Part shown: positions 52,759 to 62,100 of the stretch, piece after piece
Position numbering within the stretch: the first letter of the stretch is position 1
How the letters are laid out: every line of letters begins with the position of its first letter
DNA from: Albidovulum aestuarii
GTDB lineage: Bacteria > Pseudomonadota > Alphaproteobacteria > Rhodobacterales > Rhodobacteraceae
DNA: 64,000 nucleotides
Reading direction: 5' to 3'
Assembly: GCF_029961185.1 (NCBI RefSeq)
Contig: NZ_JASBQQ010000011.1
Span: 54,701 to 118,700 of the forward strand
Notes under the pieces: model-generated
Databases searched by the model: none
Told to the model about the DNA's origin: nothing
The model's input: the letters and a program-made list of their open reading frames with translations, nothing else
Program-made: the position numbers and the translations under genes

Positions 52759-52798
52759 AGCGGACTCCGGTCTGTGCCGCGCCAGCCTGCCGCAAGAA

Positions 52799-52830
52799 CC
52801 GGCCCCGGACAATCACTTGTCCGGGGCCGG
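52799..52830 (-). terminator. Terminator of metF
   Basis: CCGGCCCCGGACAA pairs perfectly with its complement across a TCAC loop (14 bp stem). It begins 16 bp after the metF stop on the minus strand. The stretch after it (GGTTCTTG) has only a short T content. Confidence 0.75.
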
Positions 52831-52846
52831 GTTGCACAACGGTGCC

Positions 52847-53713
52847 TTAAGCCACGTTCTGCAGGGAGACCTCCGGCACGATGCCCAGTGCGAAACACAC
52901 GTCGCGGGTCAGCGTGGGCCGGTTAAGTGTGTAGAAGTGAAGGTCATCGACACCGCCCTGCAACAGGTTGTCGCAAAGCTCGGTGGCGACGACGGTTGCC
53001 AGAAGCTCTTCGCGCCCGTCACGCTGGGCCGCGGTAAACGCCTCTTCCAACCAAGCGGGGATATGCGCGCCGCAGCTTTGGGCAAACCGCTTGGTCCCGT
53101 CCCAGGAGATGATCGGCAGGATGCCGGGAATGATCGGCGCCTCGATCCCGGCCTTCACGCAGGCATCTCGGAAACGGAAGAAGCTTTCAGCCTCAAAGAA
53201 GAACTGGGTGATGGCCGAAGAGGCGCCCGCATCGATCTTGCGCTTCAGCCAGTCGACATTGGCCTGCATATCGGCGGCTTCGGGATGCGCCTCGGGGTAG
53301 GCGCCGACGCGGATCTTGAACTTGCCGGTGTCGGCCAAGGCTTCGATAAGCTCGACCGACGAGGCGAAGCCATCGGGATGGGCGGTGAATTTCTCGACCC
53401 CTTTCGGAGCATCGCCGCGAAGTGCGACGATTTCCGTCACGCCTGCCTCGGCATAGGCATTGGCGATATCCAGTGTCTCCGCCTTCGTCGCCTCGACGCA
53501 GGTCAGGTGGGCGGCGACATTCATGCCGTAATGCGCGCCGATTGTGTTAACCACCTCATGCGTCAGTTTGCGGGTCGTGCCGCCCGCACCGTAGGTGACG
53601 GAGGCAAAGCTTGGTTTCAGAGGCGCCAGCATCTGCGCGGTTTCCCAAAGCTGGAACGACGCCTCAAGCGTCTTCGGCGGGAAGAATTCAAACGAGATGC
53701 GGGGTGCGGGCAT
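52847..53713 (-). CDS. metF: 5,10-methylenetetrahydrofolate reductase
   Basis: A 288-residue flavoprotein that makes 5-methyltetrahydrofolate for methionine synthesis. It begins with ISFEFFPPKT, the hallmark catalytic glutamate region, and contains VTYGAGGTTR and the FAD-binding LRGD (VALRGDAPKG). ATG 53713 follows AAGGA. It is divergent from a LysR-type gene of the MetR kind, its probable activator. Confidence 0.94.
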   Translation of the reverse strand: MPAPRISFEFFPPKTLEASFQLWETAQMLAPLKPSFASVTYGAGGTTRKLTHEVVNTIGAHYGMNVAAHLTCVEATKAETLDIANAYAEAGVTEIVALRGDAPKGVEKFTAHPDGFASSVELIEALADTGKFKIRVGAYPEAHPEAADMQANVDWLKRKIDAGASSAITQFFFEAESFFRFRDACVKAGIEAPIIPGILPIISWDGTKRFAQSCGAHIPAWLEEAFTAAQRDGREELLATVVATELCDNLLQGGVDDLHFYTLNRPTLTRDVCFALGIVPEVSLQNVA

Positions 53714-53740
53714 GGCTGTATCCTTGTCTTCAATGCCCTC

Positions 53741-53773
53741 TTGTCTCATTGAAAGAGACGTGAGACAAATTCA
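53741..53773. promoter_or_regulatory. MetR-type operator region between metF and metR
   Basis: The divergent region contains TGAG-ACAAA-TTCA (53761-53773), which differs by one base from the MetR-type consensus TGAA-N5-TTCA. Overlapping it is an inverted repeat TTGTCTCA (53741-53748) / TGAGACAA (53761-53768) with a 12-base spacer. Either could bind the LysR-type protein. Confidence 0.55.
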
Positions 53774-53816
53774 TAATCTTCAAGAACTATATGAGTATGA
53801 TTGAAAGAACTCCGCG

Positions 53817-54722
53817 ATGCATCTGGAACTGCGCCACCTCAGGACGATCAGGGCGATCCATGAAACCGGCGGCCTAGCCCGCGCCGCCGATACGCTGAAC
53901 ATAACCCAGTCCGCGCTGTCGCATCAGGTCAAGGGCATGGAGGATCAGGCCGGGGTAGAACTGTTCGTACGGCGGACCAAACCGCTGAAACTTTCCGCTG
54001 CCGGTCTGCGCCTTTTGCGGACCGCTGAACGGGTGCTGCCCGAGATGGAGGCGCTGGCCGACGAATTCCGTAGCTTGCGCGCAGGCCGGTCGGGGCGGCT
54101 GCACATCGCCATCGAATGCCATGCCTGTTTCGACTGGCTCTTTCCGGTTCTCGAACAGTTCCGCCGCGCGTGGCCTGAGGTCGATGTGGATATCCGCCCG
54201 GGCCTCGCCTTCGGCGCGATGGAGGCCCTGATGCGGGAAGAGGTCGATCTGGTGATCTCGTCTGACCCCGAGAAGCTGCCCGATGTCATCTTCAACCCGC
54301 TCTTCGACTACGCGCCGACGCTGGTCGCGGCGCGGTCCAACCCATTGGCGGGAAAACCCTATGTCGAGGCAGAGGATTTCCGCGATCAGATGCTGATCAC
54401 CTATCCCGTGGACCGCACCCGGCTCGATATCTTCTCCGAAGTCCTGACGCCCGCCCGCGTCGAACCCCGCGCAGTACGGCAGGTGGAACTGACGGCAGTG
54501 ATCCTGATGTTGGTCGCGTCGGACCGGGGCGTGTCGGTCCTGCCCGACTGGGTGCTGCGCGAGGTGAAGTATCAGCCTGACTACGTGACCCGTAAGGTGA
54601 CGAAACCGGGCCTGACCAAACGTATGTACGCCGCTACGCGGGAAGAGGATGCGACAAAGCCTTTCATGGCGCATTTCCTAAGGCTCGCGCGCAGCGAACC
54701 GGTAAAGCTACAACGGGTGTGA
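53817..54722 (+). CDS. metR: LysR-family regulator, MetR type
   Basis: A 301-residue LysR-type protein. The N-terminal helix-turn-helix is GGLARAADTLNITQSALSHQ, followed by the linker helix and an effector domain (IAIECHACFDWLFPVLEQFR; VLPDWVLREVKYQPD) that matches MetR, which responds to homocysteine. The position divergent from metF supports this. A small hairpin, TTGAGG-CTTGA-CCTCAA (54724-54740), lies just after the stop. Confidence 0.9.
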   Translation: MHLELRHLRTIRAIHETGGLARAADTLNITQSALSHQVKGMEDQAGVELFVRRTKPLKLSAAGLRLLRTAERVLPEMEALADEFRSLRAGRSGRLHIAIECHACFDWLFPVLEQFRRAWPEVDVDIRPGLAFGAMEALMREEVDLVISSDPEKLPDVIFNPLFDYAPTLVAARSNPLAGKPYVEAEDFRDQMLITYPVDRTRLDIFSEVLTPARVEPRAVRQVELTAVILMLVASDRGVSVLPDWVLREVKYQPDYVTRKVTKPGLTKRMYAATREEDATKPFMAHFLRLARSEPVKLQRV

Positions 54723-54793
54723 TTTGAGGCTTGACCTCAACTTAACCTGAGCAATTACGAAGATGCCGGTTGTTGCAGGTAAAGGGCACGAAG

Positions 54794-56206
54794 ATGACAA
54801 TGGCGGATCGGGTGGAAGGCACTGCGTGGAGGGATCTTTTGCGGCGGGACACTGCGGCGTCGCTGGCGCTGGTTTGTCTTGGCGTCTGGCTCCATGCCGC
54901 CGACAGCCTGATCGTGGCGACGATGATGCCTGCGATTGTCGCCGGGATCGGTGGCGATCACCTCGTCGCGTGGAACTTCGCGCTTTATGAGACCGGCTCC
55001 ATTGTCATCGGCGCGGCGAGCGGGCTGATCGCAATCCGCCACGGGCTGCGCCGCCCGATGACAATCGCGGCGCTCGCCTTCGGCCTTGGCTGCATGGTCA
55101 GCGCGCTGGCGCCTGCAATGCAGATCATGCTGGCGGGCCGGGTCCTGCAGGGGCTGGGTGGCGGCGGCTTGACTGCCTTGGCCTTCGTCTCGGCACGCAG
55201 GCTTTTCCCGGCCCGGCTCATCCCCAGGGTCATGGCGTCGATGTCATTGGTCTGGGGCACCTCCGCCTTCTTGGGCCCGCTTTTCGGCGGGCTTTTCGTG
55301 ACCTATGCGAATTGGCGCGCGGGCTTTGCCGTCTTCGGTCTTCAGGCGCTGTTGCTTGCCTTCTGGATCTGGTTCGGTCTTGCACCGGCTGACTCCCCTG
55401 CCACCGACGAAAAGGCCACGGACCGGATACCCTTCCGGCGTCTCGGGCTTCTTAGCCTCGCGGTTCTCTCCGTCACCTATGCCGGGATCACCGCGACACC
55501 GGGCGGTATGGCAGCGGCCCTGTTGGCGGGTCTTGCCGCGCTGGCGCTCTTTGCCCGACTTGACAGCCACAGCGCGGGCGACCGGTTGCTGCCCCGCCGC
55601 GCCTTCGATCCGCGCGATCCCGTGGGGGCGGCGTTGGTGATGGTGCTTGCAGTCAGCATCGCGACCATGGGTCTGGCGACATACGGACCGCTTCTGATGG
55701 ACTTGATCCATAAGACCCCGCCCCTGATCGCGGGTTATGTCGTCGCCACGATCTCCATCGCCTGGACGGTGGGGGCGGTCCTGTCCGCCGGCCTCGCCGA
55801 ACGCCACGACCCAAAGATCATCGCAGTCGGAATGTGCCTGATCGTCCTCAGCGTCGTCGGTCTGCTTTACGCGGTACCACGCGGCCCCGTGGGCCTGATC
55901 GCCGTTTTCGCCGCCTGCGAAGGGCTGGGTTTCGGCCTGTCATGGACTTTCATCCTGCGCCGCGGCACCCGGCTTGTCCGTGCAGAGGATGCCGATCGTT
56001 TCAGCGCGGGCCTGCCGACACTCAGCCGCCTGGGTTATGCCTTCGGCGCTTCCGCAGTCGGCATCCTTGCCAATTCCGCCGGATTCAGCGCCGGGGCGGG
56101 ACCGGATGAGGCCGCGCATGTCGCCCGGGTGATCTTTGCAGGCAGCCTGCCCTTTGCCGGTATCGCGCTCTTTGCGATGCTGCGTTTCGTCACGGCAAGA
56201 AGGTGA
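54794..56206 (+). CDS. MFS transporter
   Basis: A 470-residue transporter with about 12-14 membrane helices. ATG 54794 follows AAAGGG. The first helix reads LALVCLGVWLHAADSLIVAT. A loop 2-3 motif resembling the MFS motif A is seen as GLIAIRHGLRRPM, and GRVLQGLGGGGLTALAFVSARRLFP recalls drug/H+ antiporters of the EmrB/QacA branch. Substrate unknown. No adaptor or regulator is linked. Confidence 0.85.
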   Translation: MTMADRVEGTAWRDLLRRDTAASLALVCLGVWLHAADSLIVATMMPAIVAGIGGDHLVAWNFALYETGSIVIGAASGLIAIRHGLRRPMTIAALAFGLGCMVSALAPAMQIMLAGRVLQGLGGGGLTALAFVSARRLFPARLIPRVMASMSLVWGTSAFLGPLFGGLFVTYANWRAGFAVFGLQALLLAFWIWFGLAPADSPATDEKATDRIPFRRLGLLSLAVLSVTYAGITATPGGMAAALLAGLAALALFARLDSHSAGDRLLPRRAFDPRDPVGAALVMVLAVSIATMGLATYGPLLMDLIHKTPPLIAGYVVATISIAWTVGAVLSAGLAERHDPKIIAVGMCLIVLSVVGLLYAVPRGPVGLIAVFAACEGLGFGLSWTFILRRGTRLVRAEDADRFSAGLPTLSRLGYAFGASAVGILANSAGFSAGAGPDEAAHVARVIFAGSLPFAGIALFAMLRFVTARR

Positions 56207-56259
56207 CGGGGCTTGCGCGCAAAGTGTCTTGGGTTTCATGATCCTGAAGGGGGGGGATC

Positions 56260-57021
56260 ATGGCCACAAGCTCCGCACTGCACCCATTCCTCGATCACAA
56301 CGGCCCCATCGCCTTTGCCCATCGCGGCGGATCGCTGGAGGTCGAGGAAAACACCATGGCGGCCTTTACCCATGCGGTGGCGCTTGGCTACAGCCATATC
56401 GAGACCGACGTTCAGGCGACACGCGACGGCGTTGCTGTGATCTTTCACGACGACACCCTGACCCGGATGACAGGTGAGTCAGTGCGGATCGCGGACCTGA
56501 CATGGGCGGACCTGAAGCACCGCCGAACCAAGGGGGGCGCGGCGATCCCGCTTCTGGAGGACCTGCTGGCGGAATGGCCCGACCTGAAGGTCAACCTGGA
56601 GGCCAAGGCCGATGCAGCGGTCGAACCGATGGCGCAAGCGATCCGACGGTCGGACGCGCTGAACCGGGTCTGCGTGGGGTCGTTCGACGCGAGGTTAACC
56701 GATAGACTGCGCAGCCTGCTCGGCCCCGGCCTCTGTTGGTCACCGGCCCACAAGGGGGTGCTGGGCCTCTGGCTGCGCGGATGGTCCCTGCCCGGGCGGC
56801 AGCCCGATTTTCCAGTCGTGCAGGTGCCAACCACATTCCGGGGCATTCCCCTGGTCACCCCCCGCTTCGTCCGCGCCGCGCATGCGCATGGCATTCAGGT
56901 CCATGTCTGGACTGTGGACGAGGAAGCCGAGATGGAGCAGCTTCTCGATATGGGCGTCGATGGGCTGATGACCGACCGGCCAAGCCTTCTGAAGCAGGTC
57001 ATGGCGCGGCGGGCGGGCTGA
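56260..57021 (+). CDS. Glycerophosphodiester phosphodiesterase
   Basis: A 253-residue GDPD-fold enzyme. Metal and catalytic residues are in FAHRGGSLEVEENTMAAF, ETDVQATRDG and IFHDDTLTRMTG, giving the two histidines and acidic ligands. It has no signal peptide, so it acts in the cytoplasm (UgpQ-like), releasing glycerol 3-phosphate from phospholipid headgroup diesters. GAAGGGGGGG precedes the ATG. Confidence 0.92.
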   Translation: MATSSALHPFLDHNGPIAFAHRGGSLEVEENTMAAFTHAVALGYSHIETDVQATRDGVAVIFHDDTLTRMTGESVRIADLTWADLKHRRTKGGAAIPLLEDLLAEWPDLKVNLEAKADAAVEPMAQAIRRSDALNRVCVGSFDARLTDRLRSLLGPGLCWSPAHKGVLGLWLRGWSLPGRQPDFPVVQVPTTFRGIPLVTPRFVRAAHAHGIQVHVWTVDEEAEMEQLLDMGVDGLMTDRPSLLKQVMARRAG

Positions 57022-57085
57022 GGGGGCTTCACATCCCTTGTTTCCCCGCGTATAGCCGCCCCCTGATCCGCCGGAGTGATGACCG

Positions 57086-57877
57086 ATGCAAGGCAGTGCC
57101 AACCTCAACCTGATGATCAAGGCCGCACGCAAGGCGGGCCGTTCCCTAGTGAAGGATTTCCGCGAGGTCGAGAACCTTCAGGTGTCGGTCAAGGGGGCAG
57201 GCGATTTCGTCAGCCGCGCCGATACGGCGGCGGAAAAGATCATCAAGGACGAGCTCCTGGGCGCCCGCCCGACCTACGGCTGGCTGGGCGAAGAAACCGG
57301 CGAGGCCGATGGCGCCGACCCGACGCGCCGCTGGATCGTCGATCCGCTCGACGGAACCACGAACTTCCTGCATGGCCTGCCGCACTGGTCGGTCTCCATC
57401 GCGCTGGAACATAAGGGCGAGATCGTCGCTGGTGTGGTTTTCGACCCCGCTAAGGATGAGCTTTTCTGGGCCGAAAAGGGCGCGGGCGCCTGGATGAACG
57501 AAAGCCGCATCCGTGTGTCGGGCCGACGCTCACTGGGCGAAGCGCTCTTTGCCACCGGAGTGCCCTTTGGTACGAAAAAGACCCTGCCCGCGACGATGCG
57601 CGATCTGGCGCGGCTGATGCCGGCGACGGCCGGCGTCCGGCGCATGGGGTCGGCCGCGCTTGACCTCGCCTATGTGGCGGCGGGCCGCTATGACGGCTAC
57701 TGGGAGCGCGAGCTGAACGCCTGGGACATGGCGGCCGGGATCCTTCTGGTGCGCGAGGCCGGTGGCTTTGTCGAGGCCGTTCGCGAGGGCCGCGAGATTT
57801 TCGAAAGCGGGTCGGTCCTTGCGGCGAATGTCGAAGTCTTCTCCGCCTTCGCGAAGGTGCTGCGCGCGCCGGAATGA
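57086..57877 (+). CDS. Inositol monophosphatase family protein (SuhB-like)
   Basis: A 263-residue Mg-dependent phosphatase. Metal-site motifs are GEETG, WIVDPLDGTTNFLHGLPHWS and, near the C-terminus, ELNAWDMAAGILLVREAGG. Likely substrate is inositol phosphate or another sugar phosphate; SuhB-type members also act with ribosomal RNA antitermination factors. It follows the GDPD gene by 64 bp on the same strand. A repeat element begins right after its stop. Confidence 0.92.
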   Translation: MQGSANLNLMIKAARKAGRSLVKDFREVENLQVSVKGAGDFVSRADTAAEKIIKDELLGARPTYGWLGEETGEADGADPTRRWIVDPLDGTTNFLHGLPHWSVSIALEHKGEIVAGVVFDPAKDELFWAEKGAGAWMNESRIRVSGRRSLGEALFATGVPFGTKKTLPATMRDLARLMPATAGVRRMGSAALDLAYVAAGRYDGYWERELNAWDMAAGILLVREAGGFVEAVREGREIFESGSVLAANVEVFSAFAKVLRAPE

Positions 57878-57884
57878 CGGCGGT

Positions 57885-57955
57885 GGGGGCTGTCTGCCCC
57901 CTCTTGGCGCTGACGCGCCAATTCACCCCCGAGAGTATTTCAGGACAGAAAGTGA
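57885..57955. repeat. Composite intergenic repeat, copy B
   Basis: A hairpin GGGGGC-TGTCT-GCCCCC (57885-57901), an intervening TTGGCGC-TGAC-GCGCCAA dyad (57904-57921) and the tail GAGAGTATTTCAGGACAGAA (57931-57950) continuing AGTGA. It shares hairpin arms and tail with copy A at 50447-50508. The elements lie in the gap between convergent genes. Confidence 0.7.
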
Positions 57956-58342
57956 TCAGGTCCGGTCGGACGGATGGTTGATGCCGTCGGTCCAGGCAAC
58001 CGGGCCCAGATCACGCGGATTGACCCCTTCGAGGCAGGCGGCATTGACGCCGTATTCGTTCGGGTTCGACCGGCGGCGGTGATGGGTGTAGATGCCGCAG
58101 GTCTTGCAGAAAAAATGCTTCGCCGTGCCGGTGTTCCATGTGTAGAGCGTGAGGTTTTCCGCCCCCTTCACCACCCTGACCCCATCAAGCGGTGCGCTGA
58201 CCGCAATGGCCCCGCGCCTTGCGCAGAAGGAACAATCGCAGCGCCGCGCGCTGGCAAGACCCTCGTGCAGCGTCACCTCCAGTTCAACCGCGCCGCAGTG
58301 GCAGGTGGCGCGATGCGGTGTCTTGATTTCGGGCAGCGTCAT
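57956..58342 (-). CDS. GFA (glutathione-dependent formaldehyde-activating)-family protein
   Basis: A 128-residue zinc-binding protein with the Mss4-like fold: metal cysteines in ATCHCGAVELEVTL, RRCDCSFCARRGAI and FFCKTCGIYTHH. The family is named for Gfa of Paracoccus, although most members have no tested role with formaldehyde. Its start overlaps the rhomboid gene stop by four bases. Confidence 0.9.
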   Translation of the reverse strand: MTLPEIKTPHRATCHCGAVELEVTLHEGLASARRCDCSFCARRGAIAVSAPLDGVRVVKGAENLTLYTWNTGTAKHFFCKTCGIYTHHRRRSNPNEYGVNAACLEGVNPRDLGPVAWTDGINHPSDRT

Positions 58343-59082
58343 TTCCGGCGCCTTCTGATGATGGGAATGTTCGAGGTCGAATAGCGGGTCTCGGGATGCG
58401 GTGGGTGGCCTTCAGTCTTTTGCCAATAGGCCCGCGCGCCGCGTCTGAGCCACACGGGCAAGGCGAAGGCGATTCCGGCGATGAAACCACCCGCATGGGC
58501 CCAATAGGCCACACCGCCGCCATCGGCCGGGGTCGAGACGCCAGAGAATATCTGCATCGCGAACCACAGGCCAAGCATGACGAAAGCGGGAATCGTGAAG
58601 ACCCGGAAGAAGACCACGAAGATGATCAGGATATCGACCCGCGCCTTTGGGAACAGCAGAAGATAGCCGCCAAGTACCGCACCGATCGCCCCCGAGGCTC
58701 CGACAGTCGGCACGACCGAGTCAGGGGCCGAGGCGATGTGTGCGAGCGCGGCGGCGACGCCCCCGGCAAGGTAGAAGATGAGGAAGCCCAGATGGCCGAG
58801 CTGATCCTCCATATTGTCGCCGAAGATCCACAGAAACAGCATGTTGCCCGCAAGGTGCATGACGCCTGCATGCAGGAACATCGAGGTGAAGATACCGTGG
58901 ACCTCTCCGCCTTGTGTGACGGCGGCAGGGATCATGGCCCAGTCGCGCCAGAAGCCCAGCATCGCCTGTTCACTGCCCGTGTAGGGAAGCTGAAGAAGGA
59001 ATGCGATCGCGTTCGCCGCGATCAGGGCGTAGACGACATAGGGCGTCCGTTCAGAGGGGTTGTGGTCGCGGATCGGAAACAT
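58339..59082 (-). CDS. Rhomboid-family intramembrane serine protease
   Basis: A 247-residue protein with six or so transmembrane helices. The catalytic serine is in VGASGAIGAVLGGYL and the catalytic histidine in YWAHAGGFIAGIAFAL; the membrane Gly/Asn-rich MHLAGNMLFLWIFGDNME loop is characteristic. It cleaves membrane proteins in or near the bilayer; the substrate is unknown. The start at ATG 59082 gives the usual short cytoplasmic N-terminus; the ribosome site is weak. Confidence 0.9.
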   Translation of the reverse strand: MFPIRDHNPSERTPYVVYALIAANAIAFLLQLPYTGSEQAMLGFWRDWAMIPAAVTQGGEVHGIFTSMFLHAGVMHLAGNMLFLWIFGDNMEDQLGHLGFLIFYLAGGVAAALAHIASAPDSVVPTVGASGAIGAVLGGYLLLFPKARVDILIIFVVFFRVFTIPAFVMLGLWFAMQIFSGVSTPADGGGVAYWAHAGGFIAGIAFALPVWLRRGARAYWQKTEGHPPHPETRYSTSNIPIIRRRRK

Positions 59083-59113
59083 GGCGCCACGTTTTCCGAT
59101 CCGCGAAGGGGCG

Positions 59114-62100
59114 TCAAGCGTTACCGGCCTCGGCCAGAAGCTGGGCATTGCCGCCCGAGGCCGTGGTGTCGACGCAGACATGGCGTTCGAGCGCGACGTG
59201 GCCAAGGTCCGGCATCGCCGTGATCAGCGGCAGGATCTGGCCGTCGCGGCCCGCCAGCGCCACGTTGTAGGCCCGTGCCGCCGCTTCGTCGCCCCACCAG
59301 AGAACACCGGCAAAGCCCTTGAGCGTTGCCAGCGCCTGCGGGTCGAGCGCCCCTGCAACCGCGATGGCCTGCCCGCCCAGCGCGTGGATCGCCTCTGCCT
59401 GCGCCTCGGTCGCCTCACGTCCGGGGCCGAGGCAGAGGAAAGGCGCGCGCGCCAGCAGCGTCAGGCGGTTCGATTCGCCCGTCGGACCCGGCAGATCGAC
59501 GCGGGTCAGGATGGCCGGAAGCGGGGCTGCATTCAGCGCGGCCTGCACCTTGGCGGGATCGGCCTTGGCGTCATCCTTTCCGGCCTTGCCTGCCGCGACA
59601 GGCTGGGTGAAGCGGTGCAGATATTCCGGCCCGCCCGCCTTCGGCCCGGTGCCCGAAAGCCCCTCGCCGCCGAAGGGCTGGGAACCAACCACGGCGCCGA
59701 TCTGGTTGCGGTTCACATACATGTTGCCGACATGCAGCGCCTCGGTCAGTTCCTGCACCCGGTTGTCGATGCGGGTGTGCAGGCCGAAGGTCAGCCCGTA
59801 GCCGGTCGCGTTGATGTCGTCGATGATCTTCGGAAGCTTGTCGGCGTCGAAGGTGGCGACATGCAGAACAGGGCCGAAAATCTCGCGTTTCATATCGGCG
59901 ACGCCTTTGACTCGGATCACGGTGGGCGCGATGAAATGGCCGCCCTTCGGGGTCGAGAGCTGACGCAGCAGACGCCCCTCTTTCCGGGCTTTCTCGATAT
60001 GTTCGCGGATGCCCTGTTCGGCTTCCTCGTCGATCACCGGGCCGACATCGGTCGCAAGGTGCCACGGGTCGCCGACCGTCAGCTCCTCCATCGCGCCGAA
60101 GAGCATATCGGTGAAATGGGCGGCGATGTCTTCCTGCACATAGAGGCAACGCAGTGCCGAGCAGCGCTGGCCCGCCGACTGGAAGGATGATGCCACGATA
60201 TCGCGAACCGCCTGTTCGGGAAGTGCAGTCGAGTCCACGATCATCGCGTTCAGCCCACCGGTTTCCGCGATCAGCGGCGCGCCGGGGGCGAGGTGTTTCG
60301 CCATCGCCTTGCGGATCAGCATCGCGGTGTCGGTCGAGCCGGTGAAGCAGACGCCATTGACGCGGGCGTCGGAGGTGAGTTTGGCCCCGACCGTCGCCCC
60401 GTCGCCGGGCAGGAGTTGCAGGGCAGAGGCCGGAACGCCTGCCTTGTGCAGCAGGGCCACGGCATGGGCCGCGATCAGCGGCGTCTGTTCCGCCGGTTTC
60501 GCCAGCACCGCGTTCCCGGCGGCAAGTGCTGCCGACAACTGGCCGGTGAAGATTGCCAGCGGGAAGTTCCAGGGGCTGATACAGGTGAAGATGCCCAAAG
60601 GCGGCTGTTTCAGTTCCAGCCCACGAGCGGCGTAGTAGCGCAGGAAGTCCACCGCCTCACGCAGTTCGGCCACGGCATCCATCAGCGACTTGCCCGCCTC
60701 GCGCGCCAGCAGCGCGAAGATCGGGCCGAAGTTTTCCTCATAAAGGTCGGCGGCGCGGTTCAGGATTGCCGCACGTTCGGCAGGCGTCGCCTTCCACGGT
60801 TTCGCGGCGGCCAGCGCATGATCGACATCGGCGGCGGAAGCATCGGTGACGCGGCCGACAAGCTGACCGGTTGCGGGGTTCAGCACGCGGCGCGGCTTCA
60901 ATCCTTCCACCTTGCAGGCCAGCATCGGCTGGGCAGCGAATTCGGTCTTCGCATATTCGTCACGCGCGGCGTCGATGCGGGCGAGCGTCGGCGCATCGGT
61001 CAGATCGAATCCTTCGGAGTTCCGGCGCTCGGGCGCGAACAGATCCGGCCCCTTGCGGATCGCCTTGTTCGACAGGCCGGGCAGCATTGCCTCCACTGCG
61101 TCGAACGGGCAGGAGGCGACCTCTTCGGGGGCCACGTCCTCATCGACGATCTGGTTCACGAAGGAAGAGTTGGCGCCGTTCTCCAGCAGGCGGCGGACCA
61201 GATAGGCCAGAAGATCGCGATGAGCACCGACGGGTGCGTAGATGCGGCAGCGGGTCTTTTCGCGCTTGAGCACGATGTCATGCAACCGCTCGCCCATTCC
61301 ATGAAGACGCTGGAACTCAAACGGCTTGCCCGCGCCCATATCAAGGATCGCGGCGACGGTATGAGCGTTATGGGTGGCGAATTGCGGGTAGATGCGGTCG
61401 GTCATGCCCAAGAGCTTCTTCGCATTGGCGATGTAGCTGACATCAGTCGCTTCCTTGCGGGTGAAGACCGGGAAATCCTCCAGCCCCATAACCTGCGCGC
61501 GCTTGACTTCGGCATCCCAGTAGGCGCCCTTGACGAGGCGCACCATGATCTTGCGGTCGAGCCGTTCGGAGAGCGCATAGAGCCAGTCGAGCACCGCGCC
61601 CGCGCGGCGACCATAGGCCTGTACGACAACGCCGAAGCCGTCCCAACCGGCAAGGTCCTCATCCGACAGGACAGCCTCGATCACCTTCAGCGAGAGGGTC
61701 AGCCGGTCGGCTTCTTCCGCGTCGATGTTGAAGCCCATCCGTGCCTGCGCGGCCTGCAGGGCCAGTTTGCGGACGACGGGCACAAGCTCCTTCATCACAC
61801 GCGCTTCCTGCGCGACCTCGTAGCGGGGATGGAGTGCCGAAAGCTTAACCGAGATGCCCGGATTGTAGCGGATGTCATCACTGATGGCGGCCGAGGCGAT
61901 GGCGGCGATGGCCCGGGAATAAGATTGCGCGTACCGCTCGGCATCCTCGGCGGTCTTCGCGGCCTCGCCCAGCATGTCGTAGGAATAGGAATAGCCCTGC
62001 GCCTCCATCTTCGCGGCGCGTTCCATTGCGGCATTGATGGTCTCGCCCAGAACGAACTGGCGGCCCATTTCTTTCATCGCCTGCCGAGTGGCGCGGCGAA

